Below are positions 44,234 to 52,689 of a stretch of 64,000 nt of DNA, piece after piece. Source of the stretch: Solirubrobacterales bacterium. Lineage in GTDB: Bacteria; Actinomycetota; Thermoleophilia; Solirubrobacterales; 70-9. Location: NCBI GenBank assembly GCA_025450195.1, contig JANWHW010000008.1:1-64000 (forward strand), read 5' to 3'. The notes beneath the pieces were generated by a model. The model was not told the origin of the DNA, made no database searches, and worked only from the letters and a program-made list of their open reading frames with translations. Each line of letters opens with the position of its first letter. The stretch's first letter is position 1. The position numbers were made by a program, and so were the translations under genes.

Positions 44234-44260
44234 CGCACCCGCTCCGCGCATGCATCAATG

Positions 44261-44318
44261 GTTTCGCGCTCGCTCGGTCGCATAGAACCAGATCGTGTTG
44301 CTCCCTCGCTCGCGCTCA
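44261..44318 (-). repeat. Repeat family 2, copy v (between the two yrbE genes)
   Basis: On the minus strand it starts TGAGCGCGAGCGAGGGAGCA, then ACACGATCTGGTTCTATGCG, then ACCGAGCGAGCGCGAAACC. TGA is the stop codon of the first permease. The start of the second follows at 44233. The hairpin arm is degenerate in this copy (CTATGCG), so the stem is not preserved. Confidence 0.7.
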
Positions 44319-45125
44319 CCGGATCGTCTGGAGTTCGGGGTTGGTGGCGAGCAGCGTTTGGGTGAAGATGTAGTTGAAGGCGAAGACGCCCATGAAGGAG
44401 ATGACCACGGCTTGGTTGACCGCGCGGCCCACCCCGGCCGCGCCCCCGGATGCGGTCATCCCCTTGTAGCAGCAGACGATCGCGATGATCGCCCCGAACA
44501 GCGTGCACTTAACCACCGAGCCCCAGAGGTCGGTGACCGAGGCATTGGTGAAGAGGGTCGCGAAGAAGCCGCCCAGAGGCTCGCCGTAGACGACCTCGGT
44601 CACGATCCCGCCGCTGATCCCGAACACCAGCGCGTAGATATCGAGCAGGCCGGTGATCAGCATCAGCGCCAGGAAGCGCGGCACGACCAGGTTCTTGATC
44701 GGATCGACGCCAAGCACGAGAAGCGCGTCGAGCTCCTCGCGGATCTTGCGAGCCCCGAGATCGGCGGTTATCGCGGTGCCGGCGACCCCGGCCACGACGA
44801 CGGCCGTCACGAACGGCGCAAACTCGCGGATCGAGGCAAGCACGAAGAAGCCGCCGAGTCGATCGAGGCTTCCGAACAGGTGAAAGACGTTGGCCGCCTG
44901 CAGGCCGGGAGCCCCAAACCCGAACGCGACCGTCGAAACCAGCAGTGGGAACCAACAGAGCTGCAGCGCAAAAAGGAACTGACCGATGAACTCCTCGCCA
45001 TATGGATAGGGGGGTTTCACCGCAGAGACAAGCGTTCGCGCGGTGAGGATCATCATTTCCCCCACCTGCTCGAAGAAGGACTTCGCTGGCAAGAAAGCCC
45101 TGCCTATTGATGCGACTGTGTCCAT
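44316..45125 (-). CDS. YrbE/MlaE-type permease, first copy
   Basis: 269 residues, five membrane helices. The core is GVAGTAITADLGARKIREELDALLVLGVDPIKNLVVPRFLALM, the MlaE/YrbE signature, and the C-terminal KCTLFGAIIAIVCCYKGMTASGGAAGVGRAVNQAVV. GGAGGAG is seen just upstream of the ATG at 45125. First gene of a minus-strand operon: YrbEA, YrbEB, Mkl, MMPL pump, TlpA-like, B3/B4. No MceA-F proteins follow, in contrast to canonical actinobacterial mce operons. Confidence 0.93.
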   Translation of the reverse strand: MDTVASIGRAFLPAKSFFEQVGEMMILTARTLVSAVKPPYPYGEEFIGQFLFALQLCWFPLLVSTVAFGFGAPGLQAANVFHLFGSLDRLGGFFVLASIREFAPFVTAVVVAGVAGTAITADLGARKIREELDALLVLGVDPIKNLVVPRFLALMLITGLLDIYALVFGISGGIVTEVVYGEPLGGFFATLFTNASVTDLWGSVVKCTLFGAIIAIVCCYKGMTASGGAAGVGRAVNQAVVISFMGVFAFNYIFTQTLLATNPELQTIR

Positions 45126-45143
45126 CTTGCTCCTCCAGAGAAT

Positions 45144-45164
45144 GGGGTCGCATCGCGCGACCCC
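45144..45164. promoter_or_regulatory. Inverted repeat before the yrbE operon
   Basis: GGGGTCGC-ATCGC-GCGACCCC: perfect 8-bp arms, 5-nt spacer. It lies 18 bp before the YrbEA start (minus) and 19 bp before the divergent lipoprotein frame. Suits an operator or a leader hairpin. Confidence 0.45.
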
Positions 45165-45182
45165 CTGCTCACCGCTGAGTTT

Positions 45183-45980
45183 ATGGGATGGCTCAGCGGC
45201 GACCGTTATACGACTGTTGAGATCCGGCTAACGTCGGTCTCACGCGGCTCCCGCAGTCGCGGCAGCGCCGAAACCCCGTGGTATGTTCCGGCCGCTTTGG
45301 AGCCGGCCTCGAAATTCCCTGCACCGGTTGGGTGGCGGCGGAGGCTTCGCGGGGTGGCAGGCACCGCGATCGCGGTCCTTGCCGTAGCTGCGGCCGGCTG
45401 CGGAGACGATTCCTCGCCCGGGGCAAATGAGTCTTCCGACACCTATGAGGTCAAGGTCATCACGGCGGAGTTTCCAGCAAAGCAGCGCCTCGGCGAAACC
45501 TCGTTGATGAGGATCGGCGTCCGCAACAGTGGCGACAAAACGGTCCCATCCCTCACCGTGACCATCTTCGTCGCCGGCAAAGAGGGGGAAGCGTCCTCTC
45601 TTCCATTCGGAATCCGCTCTCCGGAACCAGGCCTCGCTCAGCCCGATCGTCCTGTTTGGGTGCTCTCCGAGCACTACCCGAGGATCGCCGGCTCAGACGA
45701 AAGAGCCGGAGCGGAAAACTCCAGCATCAATACCTTCGACTTCGGGCCGCTGAAGCCGGACGAGACAACCGAAGCAGTGTGGAAGCTGAGCGCGGTCAAG
45801 ACGGGCAACTTCACGTTGCGTTACGAAATCGACGCAAGCCTCAGCGGTGCGGCCAAGGCCGAGACGGCAGAGGGAGACCAGCCTGGCGGATCCTTCCCCG
45901 CGCAGATTTCGGCTACCCCGCCCGACACGATCGTCACCGACAGCGGCGAGGTCGTGACGATTCCGCAAAAAGCGAAGTAA
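45183..45980 (+). CDS. Predicted lipoprotein with an adhesin-like beta domain
   Basis: Up to 265 residues. A lipobox AAAGC is at about residue 73 from the ATG at 45183; an in-frame TTG at 45297 would give a shorter, more normal signal peptide with RRRLRG and a VAGTAIAVLAVAAAG core, so that is likely the true start. The mature part has TYEVKVITAEFPAKQRLGETSLMRIGVRNSGDKTVPSLTVTIFV, a CARDB-like Ig fold. Function unknown; an envelope role is inferred. It lies divergently to the yrbE operon and 17 bp upstream of the sugar-dehydrogenase region. Confidence 0.7.
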   Translation: MGWLSGDRYTTVEIRLTSVSRGSRSRGSAETPWYVPAALEPASKFPAPVGWRRRLRGVAGTAIAVLAVAAAGCGDDSSPGANESSDTYEVKVITAEFPAKQRLGETSLMRIGVRNSGDKTVPSLTVTIFVAGKEGEASSLPFGIRSPEPGLAQPDRPVWVLSEHYPRIAGSDERAGAENSSINTFDFGPLKPDETTEAVWKLSAVKTGNFTLRYEIDASLSGAAKAETAEGDQPGGSFPAQISATPPDTIVTDSGEVVTIPQKAK

Positions 45981-45999
45981 CTCCACCTCGGTAGCGTTT

Positions 46000-46013
46000 G
46001 TCCCATATGGGAC
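46000..46013. promoter_or_regulatory. Perfect palindrome over the sugar-dehydrogenase start
   Basis: GTCCCATATGGGAC, 14 bp, contains the ATG at 46007. A protein bound here would block both transcription read-through and initiation. It may also be a chance NdeI-like palindrome. Confidence 0.3.
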
Positions 46014-47209
46014 GCTGCGCCGCTCTTTGTGTCGCCATCGCGACCGCAGCGATGGCTGCGCTCCCTTCCTGCGGGACCGCGCAGGAGCCAGAGCAGGATG
46101 CACAGAGGACGGCCGACACCAGCGCACAGCGGCGAGGGGTTGCCCTCAAGCGCATGGGCAACTTCGACGCTCCCGTCTACGTGACCGGGGCGCCCGGCTT
46201 TCCAGGGCTCCTCTTCGTGGTCGAGCAGCCAGGGCGAGTCGAGGTGCTCAATGGCGGCCGGCGGCTGGCGCGGCCCTTCCTCGATATCTCCGGTCTGGTC
46301 AACTCCGAAGGCGAGCGAGGCCTGCTCTCACTCGCCTTCGCTCCCGATTACAAGCGCAGCAAGCGCTTCTACGTCTATTACACAGACACTCAGGGTGACA
46401 TCAGAGTCGACGAGTTCAGGCGCCGTAGCGCGACGCGGGCGGCACGTGGATCACGCCGCGGTGTGATCGAGATCCCCCACCGCGAGAACTCCAACCACAA
46501 TGGCGGCCAGTTGCAGTTCCTGGACGACCTCCTCTACCTCGCCACCGGCGACGGGGGTTCCGGGGGCGATCCACCGAACAACGCCCAGAACCGGGAGAGC
46601 CTGCTGGGCAAGCTGCTGCGAATCGACCCGCGCCAATCCGGGGGCCGGCCCTACTCGATCCCGTCCGACAACCCGTTCGTGGGCAAACCAGGTCGCGACG
46701 AGATCTACAGCTACGGCCTGCGCAATCCGTTCCGCTTCTCGTTCGACACGACGACCGCACAGCGGCCCCGGGTCGCGATCGCCGACCTCGGCCAAAACCG
46801 CTTCGAGGAGCTCGACTACACGACGGTGGCAAACGCAAGGGGCGCGAACTTCGGCTGGGACGCCTTCGAGGGCTTCGCCCCCTATGAGGACGAAAACAGC
46901 GGTACGTCGGATCCCGGCCGGACCATGAAGCCGATCCTGGCCTATCCGCACAGTCGTGGTGGCAGCTGCGGGATCATCGGCGGCTACGTGGTTCGCGACC
47001 GTCGCCTGCCCTCACTTCGAGGCCGCTACGTCTATGCGGACCTCTGCGAGGAAAAGATCCGCAGCCTCGTCCCTCACCTGAAGAGGGCGAGCGACGATCG
47101 CAAGCTGGGCCTCAGCGTCTCCAGCCCTTCATCATTCGGCGAAGACACGAAGGGCCGCATCTACGTGGTCTCGCTGGAAGGAACTGTCTCCCGACTTGTC
47201 CCGCGTTAG
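46007..47209 (+). CDS. PQQ-type sugar dehydrogenase (soluble aldose/sorbosone family)
   Basis: 400 residues, exported lipoprotein (LPSCG near residue 22). The six-bladed propeller of the YliI/sorbosone dehydrogenase family is recognised from VYVTGAPGFPGLLFVVEQPGRVEVL, ISGLVNSEGERGLLSLAFAPDYKRSKRFYVYYTD, HRENSNHNGGQLQFLDDLLYLATGDGGSGGDPPNNAQNRESLLGKLLRIDP and YSYGLRNPFRFSFD. The catalytic His and PQQ contacts of the family lie in NHNGGQL and GLRNPFR. It oxidises sugars using PQQ and passes electrons to an unknown acceptor. Start at ATG 46007; an in-frame TTG lies 9 bp earlier. Confidence 0.87.
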   Translation: MGRCAALCVAIATAAMAALPSCGTAQEPEQDAQRTADTSAQRRGVALKRMGNFDAPVYVTGAPGFPGLLFVVEQPGRVEVLNGGRRLARPFLDISGLVNSEGERGLLSLAFAPDYKRSKRFYVYYTDTQGDIRVDEFRRRSATRAARGSRRGVIEIPHRENSNHNGGQLQFLDDLLYLATGDGGSGGDPPNNAQNRESLLGKLLRIDPRQSGGRPYSIPSDNPFVGKPGRDEIYSYGLRNPFRFSFDTTTAQRPRVAIADLGQNRFEELDYTTVANARGANFGWDAFEGFAPYEDENSGTSDPGRTMKPILAYPHSRGGSCGIIGGYVVRDRRLPSLRGRYVYADLCEEKIRSLVPHLKRASDDRKLGLSVSSPSSFGEDTKGRIYVVSLEGTVSRLVPR

Positions 47210-47281
47210 CACTGGTTTGACCACTAGACCCGATCGAGGCCCGGATCATCGCCTGCTGACTCATCCCGCGTGCTGGGCGAG

Positions 47282-47287
47282 TACAGT
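47282..47287 (+). promoter_or_regulatory. Candidate -10 box of the aldehyde dehydrogenase gene
   Basis: TACAGT directly abuts the operator at 47287-47302; a weak CTGACT (47256-47261) could act as -35 with a long spacer. Binding at the operator would cover positions from -10 to about +10. Confidence 0.35.
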
Positions 47288-47302
47288 TGGCTGACCAGCC
47301 AA
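47287..47302. promoter_or_regulatory. TetR-type operator, copy 3 (aldehyde dehydrogenase)
   Basis: TTGGCTGACCAGCCAA, arms TTGGCT/AGCCAA perfect. It lies 24 bp before the GTG start at 47327 and next to the -10 box. The same element regulates the P450, acyl-CoA dehydrogenase and nitrilase-tetR genes. Confidence 0.8.
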
Positions 47303-47326
47303 TTGGGTCCAGGAAGGGAGCGTCTT

Positions 47327-48901
47327 GTGGAGAGCGGCACGGTCGAGACGAGCAAGAAGGCAGTAGGCGCCACGAACGGTGCCAACGGAGCAGCCCCCGG
47401 CAGCCTCGAGGTCCACAACCCCGCTACCGGCGAGCGGATCAAAACGATCCCAATCGACTCCCCGCAGAGCGTCGCCGAGACCGTGGCGCGAGTGCGCGCC
47501 AACCAGGCTGAGTGGGAGGCACTCGGGATCGAGGGGCGCTACCACTGGCTGGGCAAGCTCCGAGACTGGCTGCTCGATAACTCCGAGCGGGTGCTCGACA
47601 CGATGCAGGCGGAGACCGGCAAGGTCCGCGCCGACGCCTCCGGCGAGCCCGTCTACCTCGCCGACCTGATCAATTTCTACGGAACCAAGGCGGCCAAGTT
47701 CATCGGCGAGGAGGCTGTCCGTCCCCATTCCCCGCTGCTCGCCTCCAAGAAGCTGCGCGTCCAGTACCGGCCCCACCCCGTCGTCGGCATCATCAGCCCC
47801 TGGAACTTCCCGCTGATCCTGGCCCTGGGGGACGCGGTCCCAGCGCTGCAGGCGGGTGCCGCCGTAGTCGTCAAGCCCTCCGAGTTCACGCCACTCGGCC
47901 TCGCCGAAGTGGTGAAGGCGTGGAAGGAGGAGATCGGCGGGCCCGAAGTCTTCGACTGCGTGCAGGGAGTCGGCGAGACCGGAGGCGCACTGGTCGACGA
48001 GGTCGACTTCATCCAATTCACCGGCTCCGACCGGACGGGCCGCAAGGTGATGGCGCGCGCCGCTGAGACATTGACGCCGGTCAGCCTCGAGCTGGGAGGC
48101 AAGGATCCGATGATCGTCCTCTCCGATGCCGATCTCGATCGGGCAGCCAACGCCGCTGCCTGGGGCGGGATGATGAACTCGGGCCAGATCTGCATGTCGG
48201 TTGAGCGGATCTACGTCGAGGAGCCGGCCTACGACGAGTTCGTCGCCAAGCTGACCGCCGCGGTGGGCGAGCTGCGCCAGGGGGCCGACGGCAAGGGCTT
48301 CGGCAAGGAGGTTGGCGCGATGACCTCCCCCAACCAGACGGCGATCGTCGAGGACCACGTCAACGATGCGCTCGCCTCCGGAGCCAAGGCGCTGACCGGC
48401 GGCAAACGGGTCCCCGGCCCCGGCGACTACTTCGAGCCAACCGTTCTGGTCGACGTCGACCACTCGATGAAGGTGATGCGCGACGAGACCTTCGGGCCCG
48501 TGGTAGGGGTGATGAAGGTGCGCGACTCCGGGGAGGCGCTGCGGCTCGCCAACGACAGCCGCTATGGCCTCTCTGGATCGGTCTTCGGCGAGAAGGAGCG
48601 GGCAGAGCGAGTGGCGCGTCGGGTGGAGTGTGGTGCGATCAACGTCAACGACGTGCTCGTCAACTACGCCGCCATGGACGTGCCGATGGGCGGCTGGAAG
48701 CAGTCTGGCATCGGCTACCGCCACGGCGAGCCGGGGATCAAGAAGTACTGCCGCGCCGAGTCGGTCGTGATCACTCGATTCGGTGGCAAGCGCGAGCCAA
48801 CCTGGTACCCCTACACAAAGGCCCGCCGGGGCATGATCACTCGAATCGCACAGGCCTTCAACGCGCGCGACCTGAAGCGCCGCCTCGGTATGCGCGGCTG
48901 A
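47327..48901 (+). CDS. Aldehyde dehydrogenase family protein
   Basis: 524 residues from the GTG at 47327, which has the ribosome-binding site AGGAAGGGAG at the right distance; the frame from an ATG at 47270 would run through the operator and is rejected. NAD(P)-dependent oxidation of aldehyde to acid. Motifs: GIISPWNFPLILALGDAVPALQAGAAVVVKPSEFTP, FTGSDRTGRKVMARAA, catalytic Glu in LELGGKDPMIVL, catalytic Cys in MMNSGQICMSVERIYV, and EETFGPVVG-type DETFGPVVGVM. The C-terminal region after 490 (KAQTWYPYT-like) is unusual and basic. With the P450 and acyl-CoA dehydrogenase it would complete an alkane/alcohol-to-acyl route. Confidence 0.93.
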   Translation: MESGTVETSKKAVGATNGANGAAPGSLEVHNPATGERIKTIPIDSPQSVAETVARVRANQAEWEALGIEGRYHWLGKLRDWLLDNSERVLDTMQAETGKVRADASGEPVYLADLINFYGTKAAKFIGEEAVRPHSPLLASKKLRVQYRPHPVVGIISPWNFPLILALGDAVPALQAGAAVVVKPSEFTPLGLAEVVKAWKEEIGGPEVFDCVQGVGETGGALVDEVDFIQFTGSDRTGRKVMARAAETLTPVSLELGGKDPMIVLSDADLDRAANAAAWGGMMNSGQICMSVERIYVEEPAYDEFVAKLTAAVGELRQGADGKGFGKEVGAMTSPNQTAIVEDHVNDALASGAKALTGGKRVPGPGDYFEPTVLVDVDHSMKVMRDETFGPVVGVMKVRDSGEALRLANDSRYGLSGSVFGEKERAERVARRVECGAINVNDVLVNYAAMDVPMGGWKQSGIGYRHGEPGIKKYCRAESVVITRFGGKREPTWYPYTKARRGMITRIAQAFNARDLKRRLGMRG

Positions 48902-48915
48902 CTGCCTTGGTCTAG

Positions 48916-49015
48916 GAGGGTCGGCCGTCCTCTTCAGGAGGCCGTTGCGCAGCAGATTGTTTGTGGGAGTTCAGGCGTGGTGCCCAGAGCCTCCTGAAGA
49001 GGACGGCCGACCCTC
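48916..49015. repeat. Perfect 27-bp inverted repeat upstream of metH
   Basis: Left arm 48916-48942 starts GAGGGTCGGCCG and right arm 48989-49015 ends CGGCCGACCCTC; all 27 positions pair. The 46-nt loop contains no gene. No T-run follows. It sits 14 bp after the aldehyde-dehydrogenase stop and 65 bp before the metH start. A smaller palindrome GAGAGG-G-CCTCTC is at 49046-49058. Arms of this length and perfection are more like a small inserted element or a cruciform-forming regulatory site than a normal terminator. Confidence 0.75.
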
Positions 49016-49080
49016 GAAACCATTCCGCCGCGCAAGAGCCTCCCAGAGAGGGCCTCTCGACCCCTTTAACCTCTTTAGCC

Positions 49081-52000
49081 ATGTCTGAGCGTGACTTCCT
49101 AGCCGCGACGCGGGAGCGCATCGTCGTCTTCGATGGCGGCATGGGCGCGACCCTCGAGCAGTTCGACCTCACACAGGAGGACTACGGAGGCCTCGCAGGC
49201 AAGTGCCACGAGGCGCTGGTGCTGAACCGCCCCGATGTGATCGAGGGCGTCCACAGCTCGATGCTGGAGGCAGGTGCCGAGGTGGTCGAGACCGACACTT
49301 TCCAGGGCTCACGACTGAAGCTCGAGGAGTGGGGCCTCGGCGAGCACACGCTGGAGATCAACACCAAAGCAGCCGAAATCGCCCGCAAGGCAGCCGGCGA
49401 GGATCGCTTCGTCGCCGGCTCGATCGGACCGACCGGTTTCCTGCCGGCCTCCGATGACCCAACCCTGGGCGACATCTCCTTCGCCAGGTTGGTCGAGGTC
49501 TTCGCCGAACAGGCGCGCGGCCTGGTCGAGGGCGGCGCCGACCTGATCATCATCGAGACCGCGCAGGACATCCTCGAGGTCAAGGCGGCGATCTTCGGCG
49601 CCCGCGAGGCCTTTGCCGAAACCGGGCGCACCCTGCCGATCCAGACCAGTGTCTCGCTCCTCCCCAACGGCGGCAAGATGCTGCTCGGCACCGACATCCA
49701 GGCGGTGCTGACGACGCTCGCCGCCCTCGATGTCGACGTGATCGGACTCAACTGCTCGACCGGCCCCGAGGACATGCGCGACGCGATCCGCTTCCTCGGC
49801 GAGAACAGCCCGCTGCCGGTCCACTGCATCCCCAATGCGGGGCTGCCGCTGCAGGGGCCCGACGGTGAGACGATCTTCCCCGAAGAGCCCGGGCCGCTGG
49901 CCGCGACCCTAGGCGAGTTCGTCGAGCGCTACGGCGTCGGCATCGTCGGCGGCTGCTGCGGCACCACCCCCGATCACATCGCCGCAATCCGCGAGCGAGT
50001 CGGCGAACGAGTCCCTGGCGAGCGCCCCGCGCCGGGTCCGATCGAGGTCTCTTCGATGATGACCTCTACCCCGCTCGTGCAGGAACCGCGCCCGACCCTG
50101 GTCGGCGAGCGCGTCAACTCGCAGGGCTCGCGCAAGGCAAAGGAACTGCTGCTCGCCGACGATTACGACGGCCTCGTACAGGTCGCTGAAGACCAGGTCG
50201 AAGGCGGCGCCCACGTGCTCGACGTCTGCGTGGCGCTGACCGAGCGCCAAGACGAGGACGAGCAGATGAAAGCGGTCGTCGAGCGAGTCTCGCTGACCCA
50301 GCCGGCGCCGATCCAGGTCGACTCGACCGAGCCGGAGGTAATCAAAGCCGCGCTCGAGCAGATCCCGGGCCGGGCAATCGTCAACTCGATCAACCTCGAG
50401 GCCGGCCGCGACAAGGCCGACACGGTGATCCCGCTGGCCAAGGCGCACGGCGCCGCCCTGATCGCCTTGACGATCGACGAGGTCGGGATGGCGAAGACAG
50501 CCGAGCGCAAGGTGGAGATCGCCGAACGCCTGCGCGACATCGCCTGCAACGAGCACGGCCTCGACCCCGAGGCGCTGATCTTCGACGCGCTCACCTTCAC
50601 CCTGACCACGGGCGATGAGGAGTGGAAGCCCTCGGCGGTGGAGACGATCGAGGGAATCCGCCGGATCAAGGCCGAGATCCCCGGCGTCAAGACCTCGCTC
50701 GGCGTCTCCAACGTCAGCTTCGGCGTCTCGCCGCGGCCGCGCGCCGTCCTCAACTCGGTCTTCCTGCACCACTGCGTCGAGGCCGGGCTCGATCTGGCGA
50801 TGGTCAACCCGAACCACATCACTCCCTACTCGGAGATCTCCGATCAGGAGCGAGAGCTGACAGACGACCTCGTCTTCAACCGGCGCCCCGACGCGCTGGA
50901 GCGCTTCATCGCCCACTTCGAGTCGAAGGGAGAAGAGGCGGCCGAGGAGGCCGATGACCCGACCGAGGGCATGGAGCCCGAGGAGGCCCTGCACTGGCAC
51001 ATCCTGCGCCGCAAGAAGGACGGGGTCGAGGAGTGGATCGACCGCTCAAACGAGAAAATCGGCGCCGTCCCCACCCTCAACGAGGTGCTGCTGCCTGCGA
51101 TGAAGGAGGTCGGCGACAAGTTCGGCGCCGGAGAACTGATCCTGCCCTTCGTCCTGCAATCGGCCGAAGTGATGAAGCGCGCCGTGGCGCAGCTGGAGAA
51201 CTACCTGGACCGGATCGACGGCCACACAAAGGGGAAAGTGGTGATCGCGACGGTTTTCGGCGACGTCCACGACATCGGCAAGTCGCTGGTCAACACGATC
51301 CTCACCAACAACGGCTACACGGTGATCGACCTCGGCAAGCAGGTCCCGATCGACACGATCATCGAGGCCGCGGTCGAGAACGAGGCCGACGCGATCGGCC
51401 TCTCCGCCCTGCTCGTCTCCACCTCGAAGCAGATGCCGATCTGCGTCCAAGAGCTGCACCAGCGGGGCCTCGAGTTCCCCGTGCTAATCGGCGGCGCGGC
51501 GATCAATCGCGACTTCGGGCGCCGCACCCTCTACCCGAAGGGAAAAGAGTCAGACGAGGTCTACGAGGCCGGCGTCTTCTACTGCAAGGACGCCTTCCAG
51601 GGCCTGGACACGATGGATGCGCTGGTCGACTCCGACGCGCGAGCGGTGCTGGTCGAGCGGATTCGCGGCGAGGCGAAGGAGCTGCGTGAGAAGCCGGTCG
51701 TAATCGACGACTCTCCGCCGACCACGGACGACAGCGTCCGCTCGACCGCGAGCACCGACGCGCCGATCCCGGCGCCGCCTTTCTGGGGCGCGCGCGAGAT
51801 CGACATCGACCTCGACGATGTCTTCCCCTACCTCGACCGCCACGTCCTGTTCAAGCTGCACTGGGGCGGCAAAGGCGTAAAGGGCGAGGCCTGGCGCGAA
51901 TTGGTCGAGGGCACCGATGAGGAGGAGGGCTTCGCGCCTCGGCTGGAGCGGATGTGGCGCGAGCAGGACTACCTTCACCCGCGGGCCCGGCTCGGCTACT

Positions 52001-52650
52001 TCCCTTGCAACGCCGACGGCAACGAGCTGGTCGTCTTCGATCCGGAGGACCCCGAGCGTGAGATCGAGCGGCTCGTCTTCCCGCGCCAGCCAAAGCACGA
52101 CCGGATCTGCCTAGTCGATTTCTTCCGGCCCCTGGAGTCGGGAGAACGCGACGTCGTCGCGCTGCAGGGCGTCACCGTCGGCCCGGAGGTGACCGAGCTG
52201 ATCGAACGGCTGGAGAGCGAAGGGGAGTTCGCCGAGCAGCTCTTCGTGCACGGCCTTGGCGTCCAATCGGCTGAGGGACTGGCCGAGTGGCTGCACTCCG
52301 ATGTGCGACGCGAGCTGGACATCGACCTTGACCAGGGACGCCGCTACTCATGGGGCTACCCGGCCTGCCCCGAACAGTCCGAGCACGAGAAGGTTTGGCG
52401 GCTGCTCGATCTCGAAGAGATTGGCATGACGCTCTCAGGCGGCTACGCAGTGATGCCGGAGCAATCGACGGTGGCAATCGTCGCCCATCATCCGCAAGCC
52501 GTCTACTTCGGCATGAAATCGGGCTTCATCCCCGAGGAGAAGGCCCCCGACGAGCTGATCGCCGGGACCGATCGAGGTGGCACGCTGCCACCGGAGTCCG
52601 AGCCGGATGAGGGCGATGCGGAGCCCACCGCCGAGCCGATCGGCGGCTGA
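49081..52650 (+). CDS. metH: Cobalamin-dependent methionine synthase
   Basis: 1189 residues, all four modules: homocysteine-binding barrel with zinc ligands (GLNCSTGP, GGCCGTTP; residues 1-325), pterin-binding barrel (about 340-600), cobalamin cap (VLLPAMKEVGDKFGAGELILPFVLQSAEVMKRAVAQLENYL) and cobalamin domain with the His ligand DVHDIGKSLVNTIL (about 725), then the SAM-activation domain (RYSWGYPACPEQ at about 1090). It makes methionine from homocysteine with methyl-tetrahydrofolate. The ATG at 49081 is chosen by family start; the longer frame passes through the inverted repeat. No ribosome-binding site is seen; TAACCT (49067-49072) ends 8 nt before the ATG, so the mRNA may be leaderless. 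No cobalamin riboswitch precedes it. Confidence 0.95.
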   Translation: MSERDFLAATRERIVVFDGGMGATLEQFDLTQEDYGGLAGKCHEALVLNRPDVIEGVHSSMLEAGAEVVETDTFQGSRLKLEEWGLGEHTLEINTKAAEIARKAAGEDRFVAGSIGPTGFLPASDDPTLGDISFARLVEVFAEQARGLVEGGADLIIIETAQDILEVKAAIFGAREAFAETGRTLPIQTSVSLLPNGGKMLLGTDIQAVLTTLAALDVDVIGLNCSTGPEDMRDAIRFLGENSPLPVHCIPNAGLPLQGPDGETIFPEEPGPLAATLGEFVERYGVGIVGGCCGTTPDHIAAIRERVGERVPGERPAPGPIEVSSMMTSTPLVQEPRPTLVGERVNSQGSRKAKELLLADDYDGLVQVAEDQVEGGAHVLDVCVALTERQDEDEQMKAVVERVSLTQPAPIQVDSTEPEVIKAALEQIPGRAIVNSINLEAGRDKADTVIPLAKAHGAALIALTIDEVGMAKTAERKVEIAERLRDIACNEHGLDPEALIFDALTFTLTTGDEEWKPSAVETIEGIRRIKAEIPGVKTSLGVSNVSFGVSPRPRAVLNSVFLHHCVEAGLDLAMVNPNHITPYSEISDQERELTDDLVFNRRPDALERFIAHFESKGEEAAEEADDPTEGMEPEEALHWHILRRKKDGVEEWIDRSNEKIGAVPTLNEVLLPAMKEVGDKFGAGELILPFVLQSAEVMKRAVAQLENYLDRIDGHTKGKVVIATVFGDVHDIGKSLVNTILTNNGYTVIDLGKQVPIDTIIEAAVENEADAIGLSALLVSTSKQMPICVQELHQRGLEFPVLIGGAAINRDFGRRTLYPKGKESDEVYEAGVFYCKDAFQGLDTMDALVDSDARAVLVERIRGEAKELREKPVVIDDSPPTTDDSVRSTASTDAPIPAPPFWGAREIDIDLDDVFPYLDRHVLFKLHWGGKGVKGEAWRELVEGTDEEEGFAPRLERMWREQDYLHPRARLGYFPCNADGNELVVFDPEDPEREIERLVFPRQPKHDRICLVDFFRPLESGERDVVALQGVTVGPEVTELIERLESEGEFAEQLFVHGLGVQSAEGLAEWLHSDVRRELDIDLDQGRRYSWGYPACPEQSEHEKVWRLLDLEEIGMTLSGGYAVMPEQSTVAIVAHHPQAVYFGMKSGFIPEEKAPDELIAGTDRGGTLPPESEPDEGDAEPTAEPIGG

Positions 52651-52689
52651 GGAACCACTGCCTTCAGGACGGCGAAGGAGGCGTTGGGG

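Noticed and set aside
47261-48724. 487-codon open frame on minus opposite the aldehyde dehydrogenase
   Set aside because: The same shadow effect; the plus strand has all catalytic motifs of the dehydrogenase and a good ribosome-binding site.
48902-49080. Cobalamin riboswitch before metH
   Set aside because: No B12-box (GCCACTG-like) text is seen; the region is dominated by the 27-bp inverted repeat.
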